Of a stretch of 64,000 nt of DNA, positions 55,195 to 64,000 are shown in pieces (positions within the stretch are counted from its first letter, which is position 1; every line of letters starts with the position of its first letter). The translations under genes and the position numbers were made by a program. Source of the stretch: Chiua virens (Eukaryota; Basidiomycota; Agaricomycetes; Boletales; Boletaceae); assembly GCA_019787685.1 (NCBI GenBank), contig JAHNUO010000006.1, forward strand, positions 1,488,001-1,552,000, given 5' to 3'. The notes below the pieces were generated by a model, which saw only the letters and a program-made list of their open reading frames with translations, was not told where the DNA came from and searched no databases.

Positions 55195-57206
55195 CTACCT
55201 GTGCCCGTGCCTTTCTCTCCTCACCCGGCGTCTCTCGGAACGAGAACTGGACCCTTGGCCGATGGCACTCGCAGGCAAGGAGCCACCCTCCAATGCAGCA
55301 GCAATCACATCCGCGGGTAGATCGATATGAACACCATCGGCATAAGCATATGCATCTAGAGGGGAATACGCTGGTGGATCCCGCCTCGAGAATGCCGGTT
55401 GGCTATCTTGCAAGGTCTCAGTTTCTTCATGCCCAAGTGACGAGGATAAGGCCTGCAAATGAATATCGCGCTGATTAGGCGTGGGCGGATTTGGAGTGCA
55501 TGGGGAATCAGGTGGCGGATGTACCTGAATGACACTTTCGGAATCTGTGTGTCGCGTGGCGGCCAGGAAGTGAGTGAATGAATCCCGCCGTAGCCGAGGA
55601 ATGCTAAAAAGGTTGCTCGCACCTGCGGCACCGTTCGCTCACGGGTGATTGGGAACGTGAGCTCGACGATGATGACAGGTCTTCATCTTCCTGACCATCC
55701 TCTCCCTCTAGCGTGGGTGAGAGCGGAAGGTCGTGATTAGGTGGTGTATGGAATGGAAGATCAGTTGGCGAGAGATATCTGTGTTCGTTGGACGGACCAG
55801 CGCCATTCTCGTCTGACTCCTCACTAATGGGTGTGATTGGAGGAGGAGTCGGGGATTCTGGAAGATTGGAGGACAAAGGAGTCTCCCTGAGTGGTGAAGA
55901 CGCAGACGGTGCGGTGGATGTAGTAGATGTCGGGATCTTTAGATGTCGATGACGACGTGAACGACGTGAGCGACGTGATATTGGCGGTGGGGATGAAGCA
56001 CTTGGGGTGTCTTGCTGTGTAAGCGGAGTACCACTGGGTCGAATGCCACCACCAACATCTAGGAGAATGCTACCTCGTTCGCTGCCGTAAGCGGGAGGGG
56101 GAGCAAGCGTGCCGACACTAGGAGCTAGACCCCACTTCTTTACGTTGGCCTCGATAAAGACAAAGCCAGCCTGACCGAGATTGACATGCACACTGCAAGG
56201 CCCATCGGCGCCGATCGTGGGAAAGAGGTTATAGCGGCTGAGGCCAATGAAGGCGTCTTCCAGCTTGCGGCCATTACGCGTGAAAAACACGGTGCCGGTG
56301 CGAGGTCGATAACCGACGCCAATTACGTCGCCCTCTTTGAGGACTGGACCAAAGGTAGAAGCAGCAAAGGGGAAGTTATAGCATTTATCACCATTGGAGT
56401 GATATGCGACGGAGTGACGGCTCACACCAGGCAGACGGAAGGGAGGATATGGCTTTGTAGCCAAGCCGACGGCAACGGTGGTGGACTCTGGGAGATCAAA
56501 CATTTTGAGCTCCCAGTAGTATACCTCGTTTAGTTTGGGAAGAGGCAGGTTGGATTGAACGCATGAAGCTGAAGCAGGATCGGGGAGGAAGGTAATTTCA
56601 GTGCGGGCGTGAACAATGAGGGAATTGATGGTTTCATAATCAGGTTCGAAGCACCAAGCGGAGACGCCTTTTTCCTGGATGGACAGAAATTGCGATAGCG
56701 TGATATCAGTTGGTTCCGAGTTAGGGGGATATTGTAGTTGATAATCTGGAGGTAAGAGACGGGGAATATGTTGGGTGGGATCTGTGGGGAATAGAAAGGC
56801 GGAACGAACCTTTGGCTCTCAAATATGACCTACGGACGGAGTCAGAAACAGTCTCGAGCCAGCGAGATTCGATGGCCTCGAAGCCACCGTCTCCTTCGTA
56901 GAGGTCCTCACGACTCATGTCGATGGGACCATCGGAGTCTCTAAGGACGATCCCACGGCGCTTGCGGATGAAGATGATACAGACAAGGAAGAGGAGAAGG
57001 ACGAATAGGAAAGTGGAGAGCACGATGAGGAGGGGAAGGATGAAGAGAAGAGCATCGGGGCCTGGAGTTTGTTCTGGGTAGTCAGGGGGAGCGGTGAGGG
57101 AGCGTGTGTTTGTAGACGGGGAAGGGGAGACATGGTCGAGGATGAAGGGAACGATGGCGTCTAAGCCGTGTATGAGCTGAGCGGAGGGGAGGGCCGGGGT
57201 GGCCAT
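55195..57206 (-). CDS. SSH4: SSH4-like SPRY-domain membrane adaptor for Rsp5
   Basis: A single-pass endosomal or vacuolar protein that recruits the Rsp5 ubiquitin ligase to cargo. Start MATPALPSAQLIHGLDAIV, a lumenal part, one helix (ALLFILPLLIVLSTFLFVLL), then a cytosolic region. The SPRY domain spans AWCFEPDYE, LPLPKLNEVYYWELKMFDLP, VAVGLATKPYPPFRLPG, SVAYHSNGDKCYNFPF, EGDVIGVGYRPRTGTVFFT and FIGLSRYNLFPTIGADG. The disordered tail holds two PPxY motifs (PPAYGS and DPPAYSP), the docking sites for Rsp5 WW domains, strongly supporting the adaptor role. The last exon, reached by a phase-0 intron after SRSQSP, gives VHPPPDSPCTPNPP and ends HGHR. All junctions keep frame. Confidence 0.93.
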
Positions 57207-57290
57207 TAGTGGGGTAGTGGAAGAGCAAGAAACCTGCGCAGCGCCGTGGGCGACACCGCCGTCACGAACCCAATCCCGTCTTATCCATTT
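57207..57290. promoter_or_regulatory. Very short bidirectional promoter, SSH4 / SNF4
   Basis: Only 84 bases lie between the SSH4 ATG and the first SNF4 ATG at 57291 (138 if the SNF4 start is 57345). No TATA box visible. Confidence 0.5.
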
Positions 57291-58795
57291 ATGGTATCAA
57301 CACCCCCCCTTTCGTCTGTCCTTTCTCTCCACCGTCCATCGACGATGAACGCGACCCTCTCACCCACACAGCCCCCAAGAACACCAAAGAGAAAACCCTC
57401 CACTCGCAGAACAAGAGCTGCATCTCATCTACCCCCCGTCTTATCCCAGGAATCCCACGATGCCGCTCTCTACGCCATCCGCAACGTCTTGAAGGGTCGC
57501 ACCTGCTACGACGCATTTCCCGTCAGCTTCAGGCTTATCGTCCTTGACACAAAACTCAACGTAAAGAAGGCCTTGCAATGCCTTCTTCTCAACGGTGCCC
57601 CCCTTTGTCCTTTACTGACTCGCTTCCGCTTACTCTCCTTAGGCGTCGTTTCTGCTCCCCTGTGGAACAGCGAAAAATCCAAGTTTGCCGGAATGCTAAC
57701 CGTTCTAGACATCATTCACCTCATACAGTACTATTATGACAACTTAAATTACGAGGCAGCAGCCGCAGACGTCGAAACCTTTCGATTAGAGTCCTTGCGA
57801 GGTGCGTTCTCCCGATCCCGTCTAATGCGCAATCTTCCATCTTCTTCCATCAGACATCGAGAAGAGCCTCGGCGTCGCACCACCTCCCATGCTCAGGGAG
57901 CATCCCAGCAGCACTCTCTACGATGCCGCCAAGCTACTCATCCAAACTCATGCCCGTCGTCTTCCTCTCCTTGACTATGATATCGAAACCGACCATGAGC
58001 TCGTTGTCTCTGTTTTAACCCAATATCGTCTCCTCAAGTTCATCGCTATTAATGTATTCCATTCTCGTCACTTCGTGCTCTCAATTTGTCCTTACCTTTC
58101 CATCTTTCTCAGTGCACCAGGGAAATACAGCAGTTCCATCTCTCTCTTCGCAAACTCAAGATCGGGACATACGTATCCCCAAACCCCTCAGAAGCATCGG
58201 ATGCCTCTAATCCTTACTGGCCCATAGCCACCGCTACCCTCAATACCCCTGTTTTTGATGTCGTCCACATGTTCTCGGAACGTGCCATATCCGCCGTCCC
58301 AATCATTGATGATGATGGTGTCGTCGTCAATTTATACGAAACTGTTGATGTTATCGTGCGTAACAAAGGCTGTGCCGAGACCTTGTCTGACGCTTCTTCC
58401 CAAGACCCTCGTTCGGCTTGGTGCATACCAAGCACTCGATCTAACGATATCCGAGGCCCTCAATCAACGATCTCCAGATTTCCCAGGGGTCGTCATTTGT
58501 ACCGCTGGTGACTCCCTTGGTACACTGCTTCAACTTATCAAAAAGCGTCGTGTTCATCGATTAGTGGTAGTCGAAGGAGAGGCAAGTCACTTGTTTACCC
58601 TTCCGGTGCTGGGTCACTCATGACTTCTTCTAGGAAGAAGAGAAGAAAGGTGGCAAGAAGGGGCGTTTGCTCGGGATCATTACCCTCAGCGACGTACTGC
58701 GGTACCTTATTGGTGAAGTTGCGATTAACGAGGCATTAGAACCGATAGAAGAGCCTCTACTGTCCACAGACAAGCTCGAGGCGCCTCCTTCGTAA
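57291..58795 (+). CDS. SNF4: AMP-activated kinase (SNF1) gamma subunit
   Basis: The nucleotide-sensing gamma subunit of the SNF1/AMPK complex, built of four CBS repeats. Start MVSTPPLSSVLSLHRP (an internal ATG at 57345 is an alternative). Pieces: ALYAIRNVLKGRTCYDAFP, VLDTKLNVKKALQCLLLNG, VVSAPLWNSEKSKFAGMLT then VLDIIHLIQYYYDN; THARRLPLLDYD, VLTQYRLLKFIAIN; PVFDVVHMFSERAISAVPI, NLYETVDVI; LGTLLQLIKKRRVHRLVVV and GIITLSDVLRYLIGE. These are the CBS repeats 1-4 with the usual DxxxxL helices. The end carries a Lys-rich insert (EEEKKGGKKGR) before GIITLSD. Introns are canonical and in frame. Confidence 0.95.
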
Positions 58796-58959
58796 TCCCC
58801 CTTTTGAGTAGGCAACATTTTCGTTACCATCCATTTTCGTACTGTTTTTGTGGTGTTACCAAGTACTGCTTGAGGCTTGTAGATCACATGTACATGTCAG
58901 CATGCGTCTTACACGCGGATCTGTAGTTTCGTAGCCAACCAACTTGTACTTGAAGCAGC

Positions 58960-60054
58960 ATGACCGCCATTCAAGCCATCTACATTCGTAGCTATGAGCA
59001 ACGACCGACACCCAAACCTCACGTCGTCTACCGAATAGAAATACAGGCTCACGTCCGCTCATGGCAAATGTGGCATCGGTACTCCGAATTCGTCGAGCTT
59101 CACACTGAGCTCTCCAAGTCCACCGGTTCATCACCCCCTGCGCCCCTTCCGCCCAAAAATGCGTTCTCCGTTCTCAAAGGGCCGTTCCAGAACGAAGCCG
59201 CATTTATCGAGCAGCGCAGGGCTGCCCTCGAAACCTACTTGCGCGCCATCCTTAGTGCCAAGGAAGATAGATGGCGGGACAGCTATGCCTTCCGTGACTT
59301 TCTCGGCGTTCCCGTGGGCAAACAAGCCTCAGCCCTCGAGCATGGTAGCACCAAGTTCTCGTCCGCATCGTGGCTCGACGAACATCTCGAGCTGCAGTCC
59401 CGCATCCGCGATGTGCGCGCAGACGTCAACAGACGGGACACACTCTCCGATCGTGGCGACGTCAACGCCTCGCACACTACCAACGTCCAGGCGAAAAAGC
59501 GGCTCGCCGAGATTCTCTCTCGGGTGCGCATACTCACGGAAGGGTTGCAGGAGCTTGGCATGTCAGGCATGGCGGAGGGCGAGTTGCAGAGGAGGACGGA
59601 TATGGTGGCACGCTTACAGGACGACTGCGAGAAGTTGGGGAAGATGCTGACGGTGACGCGCCGGGCGACTCGTATGGGCGTTGCTACGCCTTCACCCACC
59701 TCCGGGTTCACAAATGTCGCGATAGCCCCAGAGTCCGATCGCGCTGCTCTCCTTGGTGGCAGTAAACCGGTCACTCGTGTCTTCGGCGTTGCATCAAAGA
59801 AGCCTCAAGAAACTGATGTAACCCGCCCATTGGATGATCATGGTCTTCATCAACTGCAAAAGACGCAATTGGAGTATCAAGATACTCAACTTTCACAGTT
59901 GACCTCGATCCTTCAACGCCAACGGCACCTTGGAGAGGCGATCAATGCGGAGCTTGTCACACAGAACGAAATGCTGGACAATCTAAACAACGAAGTGGAC
60001 CAAGTTGGGGTCAAACTTTCGAGTGCAAAGAAACAACTAAATAGGCTTGGTTGA
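58960..60054 (+). CDS. VAM7: Vam7-like PX-domain SNARE
   Basis: A vacuolar Qc-SNARE with a PX domain. It is intronless, 364 codons, starting MTAIQAIYIRSYEQRPTP. The PX domain gives YRIEIQAHVRSWQMWHRYSE (the phosphoinositide-binding RYSEF), LPPKNAFSVLKGPF and FIEQRRAALETYLRAILS. A coiled middle (KKRLAEILSRVRILTEGLQE) leads to the C-terminal SNARE motif: LQKTQLEYQDTQLSQLTSIL, LGEAINAELVTQNEMLDNL, with a central Gln, and no transmembrane segment, as in Vam7. PX binding to PI3P would place it on the vacuole. Intronless in an intron-dense neighbourhood, but the sequence is fully conserved. Confidence 0.93.
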   Translation: MTAIQAIYIRSYEQRPTPKPHVVYRIEIQAHVRSWQMWHRYSEFVELHTELSKSTGSSPPAPLPPKNAFSVLKGPFQNEAAFIEQRRAALETYLRAILSAKEDRWRDSYAFRDFLGVPVGKQASALEHGSTKFSSASWLDEHLELQSRIRDVRADVNRRDTLSDRGDVNASHTTNVQAKKRLAEILSRVRILTEGLQELGMSGMAEGELQRRTDMVARLQDDCEKLGKMLTVTRRATRMGVATPSPTSGFTNVAIAPESDRAALLGGSKPVTRVFGVASKKPQETDVTRPLDDHGLHQLQKTQLEYQDTQLSQLTSILQRQRHLGEAINAELVTQNEMLDNLNNEVDQVGVKLSSAKKQLNRLG

Positions 60055-60273
60055 TCATCCCAACAATACAGTACTTGGTCCTTTTGGTAATAGTTGGACA
60101 TGCCGATACCATAAATCTCATGCATTATGCCTGATGTCCAATATCTAGAAATGCGTCAGAATGTCATCTATGGCGATCTTGTAGCATATGTCCATTATAA
60201 ACGATGTTGAAAGCCATCAAGGCAGACGACAAGTTAATCCCTTGTTAAGAATTTACCCACACCCTACTGGTGG

Positions 60274-61383
60274 TCAGCAGGTGCGTCGGTCCAAAAATTG
60301 TGAGACACATGCCTCGTAACACGCAATCATAACGCCACAAGCAGGTGCGATCTTGGCCGTCCGTGGTAGGACTCCGGCGAACAAGGCACTCGCACCCTCC
60401 GTCCGCATTATTCGTAAACACAGTGGTATCGTGGCCGCTTCCCTGGAAGGGAGTGTCCCGGACATGAGTAATGCTTGCCGTCTTGTCTTTAAGACATCAA
60501 AGGGTGATGTTAGGAGGGATGCGGTGGTTCCGCTAATGGCGCCGCTTGCGAAGGCAACATACGCCCCTGTCTTGCCTTGTGACTCGAAATGCCGCTTCCA
60601 GGCTTCGTAGCCAGCCCAGTATATGCCACTGAAGGGAACATCGCGCCAAAGAGTAGGGCCGAGCCCACGCCAGAGAAATAAAATTCCTTGCTGGCGGACA
60701 ACTGTCCGTATTGATCTAAGGACAGAAGAGAGCGTATGTGGTTGATCGGGGGACTTGGGTGTGGATTGCAAATTGGTGCGGATGAGCTCAAGGGGAGAAA
60801 GAAGGGAAGTGAGACAAGTGCGAGCAGTGATGCCGGCAAAAAGGGGGACCAAAGCAGGTGACTGTATCAGGGAAGGAAAGACGTTTCGTAGGAGGTGGTC
60901 GTATGTGAGCATGTACATGGTAGAAGAAGGGACGCCAATGAATCTGACAGACAAGATGAGTATCGAGATCCTCTTGGAAGGCAACGACTTACAGAGTTGT
61001 TCCAACACCTTTCCATAGCCCTCTTACTCCTTCCGCTCTCACGACGTGCCGGACCGCATCCAAAAAGCCATTGACACGCTCTTTTCTGAGTATACCATGG
61101 TCATAGATACACACCACCTCCTCCGCAGGAAAGGGGTGTACAAAAGACGACATATTGCGGACACACGGGACGTTTGATGGCTGACAACACCTGGTAGATG
61201 CCATGCGAGAAGGCAATGGTTCCCTCGGCTGCGTCTGCAGACGGGTTTTGACGACGTCAAAGGGGGTCACTGTGAACGATCATGAGGATGATGTGGATGG
61301 ACGGGATGAAAAGGCATACTCGATAGTGCAGTCAGTGTGGACCCCGTCGCGGCCGCGACGAGTTTCGCATTGAATGGGTCCAT
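60274..61383 (-). CDS. Mitochondrial carrier (SLC25A39/40, Mtm1-like)
   Basis: An inner-membrane carrier of the SLC25 family. The start MDPFNAKLVAAATGSTLTAL joins MTPFDVVKTRLQTQ (first P-x-D-x-x-K signature) by a canonical intron. Then an insert with a basic/Cys part (PSNVPCVRNM), GLWKGVGTTLFIGVPSSTMY, the second repeat (LTSLLSPLELIRTNLQ), FLWRGLGPTLWRDVPFSGIYW and the third repeat (TSPFDVLKTRRQALL) with the closing LFAGVLPRTAKIAPACGVMI. The RDVPFSGIYW block and the Cys-rich first loop point to the Mtm1/SLC25A39-40 subgroup, linked to manganese, glutathione and Fe-S supply. Subgroup choice is moderate; the carrier family is certain. Confidence 0.9.
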
Positions 61384-61522
61384 GCTGGGGAAAGACGACG
61401 GAAGACGCGGAAGGCTCGATACCGTGGAATTAGTAATAATAATAATTTACTAAATAAATAATTTTGATCAGACTCTCATCGAAAAGCAACTGGTTTGCAC
61501 AAGTACTCTCCCTATCTTCAAC

Positions 61523-62634
61523 ATGTCCTCCGCCCTCCCTACTCAATCCCAACAGGCGAGCAAGGCTGCTCTCAATGCAGCCCTCACTGAAAACCCACTT
61601 TTCAACAATGTTTCTTCGTCGGACAACCAAGACGTAGAACCCGGCGAAATACAAGAAGTAGATATGCAAGCACAAGCGGAGGACATCCGCACCGTCTTTA
61701 GCGATCCTACCAATTTCAATGTCAAGGCACGTCTCTCTTATCGTGTACCTTGCAGGTCCTAATGCTTCACCACCCCAGCACCCCCTCTACTCTGCCTGGA
61801 CCCTCTGGTTTGACTCTCCAATGACAAAAGGCCGCAATCTCCCTCAAACACCCATTTCCTCTTTCCCTCAGACTCCCGTACTTCAGACTCCTGGCGCTGC
61901 AGCCGCCCAAGGTTGGATGGAGGACATTAAACGCGTGATCACTTTCGACAGTGTAGAGGAGTTCTGGGGGTAAGCACTTGACTGTCGATCAAGCTTTCTT
62001 TGTCTGGTTTCATCGTCGCACATAGTCTTTATAACCATATCGTGCCACCCTCACAACTTCCTCAAAAGGCCAATTATTATCTGTTCAAGGCATGTCTGGT
62101 TGTATTCGCTATTGGAATTCGTGTTCATAGTTCACGCAGGAGGGCATTATTCCAGCATGGGAAGACGAGGCAAACAAGAACGGCGGGAAGTGGAGCATAC
62201 AATTACCCAAAGAGAAAAATCGCAACAATGTCGACAAGATGTGGCTTTATACGGTATGTACCAGACGTATCCATCGTCATAATCCCTCACGGTCTAGATC
62301 GTTCTAGATGCTTGCCGCGATCGGCGAGACATTTGACCCTCACCTCACCAGTGGCGAATCGCTGGAGCCAAATCCACAATCTCTCATCACTGGCGTCATT
62401 GTCTCCACTCGACCGCAGTTTTATCGACTGTCGATCTGGACACGGTTGGCTCCTGCCGGGGAGGATGACAAGCTGCGTGAGCGGATTGAAACTATTGGGC
62501 GGCATTTCAAAACAAATGTGCTTGGTTATATCGAAACGCAGAAGTTGTCTGGCCCGCTTGCGACCGAGGTGGAGTTTTTGTCTCACAAAGACTCAGAGAA
62601 GAAAGGCAAAGCAGCGAAGAAGATCATTGTCTAG
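61523..62634 (+). CDS. Translation initiation factor eIF4E (cap-binding protein)
   Basis: The mRNA cap-binding factor. Start MSSALPTQSQQASKAALN; an N-terminal extension with Gln/Asp/Val (GEIQEVDMQAQAEDIR) precedes the domain. Key parts: FNVK spliced to HPLYSAWTLWFDSP (the W-T-L-W-F core), RVITFDSVEEFWG, LYNHIVPPSQLPQKANYYLF, EGIIPAWEDEANKNGGKWSI (cap-binding Trp and Glu) and KMWLYTMLAAIGETFD, then RPQFYRLSIWTR. Cap-stacking tryptophans are intact. The intron 61727-61778 begins with GC (GCACGT) if FNVK is kept; the alternative GT donor at 61721 would drop two residues. Confidence 0.95.
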
Positions 62635-63004
62635 TGACAGCTTGTGTTCATACGACGCAGAAACGATGCATTTCCCGCTTGGCTGATTTGTTCTTTCTAT
62701 ACGACAAGTAGTGGGCGATTATGCGAGCCATCGATTGTCCTTGGACAGCTGCATGGTGACTAGTGACTCTTTAATGACATCATTATATTCTTTTCGCTCA
62801 CAGGTCCTCACCGCCGCAGCACCGCACGTTTGTTTTCCGACATAAGTACTTCCGATTGTAAGCTGCGCCGCGGTATACATACGTCAGACTGCGGGTACGT
62901 AGGCGCAGCCTGCCACACAGCCACACTGCCACTACTCCTAACTCAAAAGCCCTTGACAACACATCTCTCTTCAACACACTCGTCCCCGATACCTTTCACT
63001 CACA
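62635..63004. other. Intergenic region and PIL1 promoter
   Basis: About 370 bases. The last 60 bases before the PIL1 start are pyrimidine/CA-rich (ctctcttcaacacactc), a usual fungal leader. No gene or repeat seen. Confidence 0.4.
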
Positions 63005-64000
63005 ATGTCAGTCTCAGGCTTCTTTACGTCCATGGCCGATAAAGCGCAGAATGCCATCAACCAGACTCCTCTGGCAGGGCGTATCCCCGGCACTACTGTC
63101 CCAGCCGGTGATCACGCCCCAGATCACGCCCCATCCCATGGGCATCATCGTTCCTTTGCCTTGGAATCACTGCAACATCAGATTCGCAACATTGGCCAGC
63201 AATATACCTCAACCAATCCAGTACAGCGTATCATAACCCTTGAGAAAGGTGTTGCCCTCGACTTGGATGCTCTCTCTAGAGACGGCCAGGCTCAAAGCAA
63301 GGAACTGTACATGTGGGGGCAGAATGAGGATCCCGACCTGACAGATGGTAAGAATCTTCCTCCAACGTCACAAGCTTGCGACTAACTCGCAATCCGGTCT
63401 GCTTGTTTCAGTGACGGATCGATTGGCATTTCTGAACTATGTGCATGGCACATTGTCCGCGTCCTTGGCCGTCAAACTTGATAATGCGAGGTCTTCCCTG
63501 AAGGCACTACGCGATGCTGAGACTGCTATTGCGCCGAAGCGCAACATTCGTGCTACATTGCGCAATCAGATCGGACGTCTGGAACACAACGCAGAAAAGG
63601 GTAATGAAGCTCGCCTCACAGAGTTGAGAGAGCAACTCGCGCGCACGGAAAGAAATGATGAGCACCTTGAGAAAGAAATTGAACTACTGAAGCGCAAAGC
63701 AGTTCGAGAGAGCGAACAACAAAAATGGGAGGCCATTCACGAGGTGAGGTGTTTACTCAGGATCTCTTGGCTGATACTTATTTCTGGGCAGTACGCAGAG
63801 AAGTTAATTCTCGTTGCGCAAGCTTCAAATGCCCGTTATTGGAGCATTACCTACCATACCTCCCACGGCCGAGAGACCTTACACTGGGGCAGAGGTTACC
63901 GCTGCTGCCAAGGGATCCCTTCAACATGCCCTGGACAACTACAAGCCTGGAAACGTGAATCTCAACTTGCAAACCGGAGCTGATCTTGCACGATCAGACA
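63005..64000 (+). CDS. PIL1: Eisosome BAR protein PIL1/LSP1 (cut by window end, one frame break)
   Basis: A Pil1-family BAR-like protein that coats the eisosome furrows of the plasma membrane. The start MSVSGFFTSMADKAQNAINQ is the basidiomycete type. After a disordered His/Pro part come ALESLQHQIRNIGQQY, VQRIITLEKGVALDLDALS, KELYMWGQNEDPDLTD, DRLAFLNYVHGTLSASLAVK, SLKALRDAETAIAPKRNIRA, a coiled coil (LREQLARTERNDEHLEKEI) and WEAIHEYAEKLILVAQAS. One extra A at about 63827-63829 (TTCAAATG) must be removed to continue MPVIGALPTIPPTAERPYTG and GSLQHALDNYKPGNVNLN. The gene runs off the window; the last residues seen are a Ser/Asp/Arg stretch typical of the Pil1 tail. Confidence 0.92.

Overview
This is a window of nuclear DNA from a filamentous basidiomycete, most likely an Agaricomycete. 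The evidence is the very intron-dense genes (mostly 45-70 base introns), the gene families present (GH16 glucanase with a GPI-type tail, a basidiomycete seven-helix membrane family, a membrane-anchored P450, an eisosome PIL1 protein with an Agaricomycete-type start) and a Pol III tRNA gene with internal A and B boxes. I cannot fix the order or genus from sequence alone. I recognise about 33 protein genes and one tRNA. There is no CRISPR array, no transposon and no obvious secondary-metabolite cluster.

Layout. 0-6 kb: a small GPI-anchored cell-surface protein, the MYG1 nuclease, a four-helix MARVEL-like protein and an MFSD1-like transporter. 6-13 kb: an uncharacterised minus-strand gene, ribosomal protein L15, a secreted GH16 glucanase and a SurE-type nucleotidase. 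13-18 kb: a Ras exchange factor carrying its own GTPase-like domain, and a Pali/SUR7-like membrane protein. 19-26 kb: a tandem pair of amidase genes, both with broken frames, tail-to-tail with a 3-ketoacyl-CoA thiolase. 26-33 kb: MRPL32 and NDUFA5 (divergent mitochondrial pair), a STM1-like ribosome-binding protein, the COMPASS subunit SPP1 and LSM1. 33-42 kb: tRNA-Ser(UGA), a phosphoglycerate-mutase-fold protein, a MEMO protein, RPL32, a PAS-kinase-like kinase and translation elongation factor 1-alpha. 42-50 kb: a membrane GNAT acetyltransferase, ELP5, a cytochrome P450, a seven-helix membrane protein and a Ser/Pro-rich intronless gene. 50-64 kb: mitochondrial aspartate aminotransferase, cytosolic aspartyl-tRNA synthetase, SSH4, SNF4, VAM7, a mitochondrial carrier, eIF4E and PIL1 (cut by the window edge).

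Most genes are ordinary housekeeping genes with no operon-like logic. Several are arranged head-to-head with very short shared promoters (MRPL32/NDUFA5 115 bases, SSH4/SNF4 84 bases). Translation is over-represented: L15, L32, mL32, EF1A, eIF4E, AspRS, a STM1-like factor, ELP5 and a tRNA.

Three things run through the window. First, many conserved genes need a single-base frame correction, nearly always removal of one extra base, which points to consensus insertions in the assembly rather than biology. Second, at least four introns are best explained as GC-AG introns. Third, the amidase pair was duplicated together with its proximal promoter, and apparently with a scrap of the neighbouring thiolase tail.
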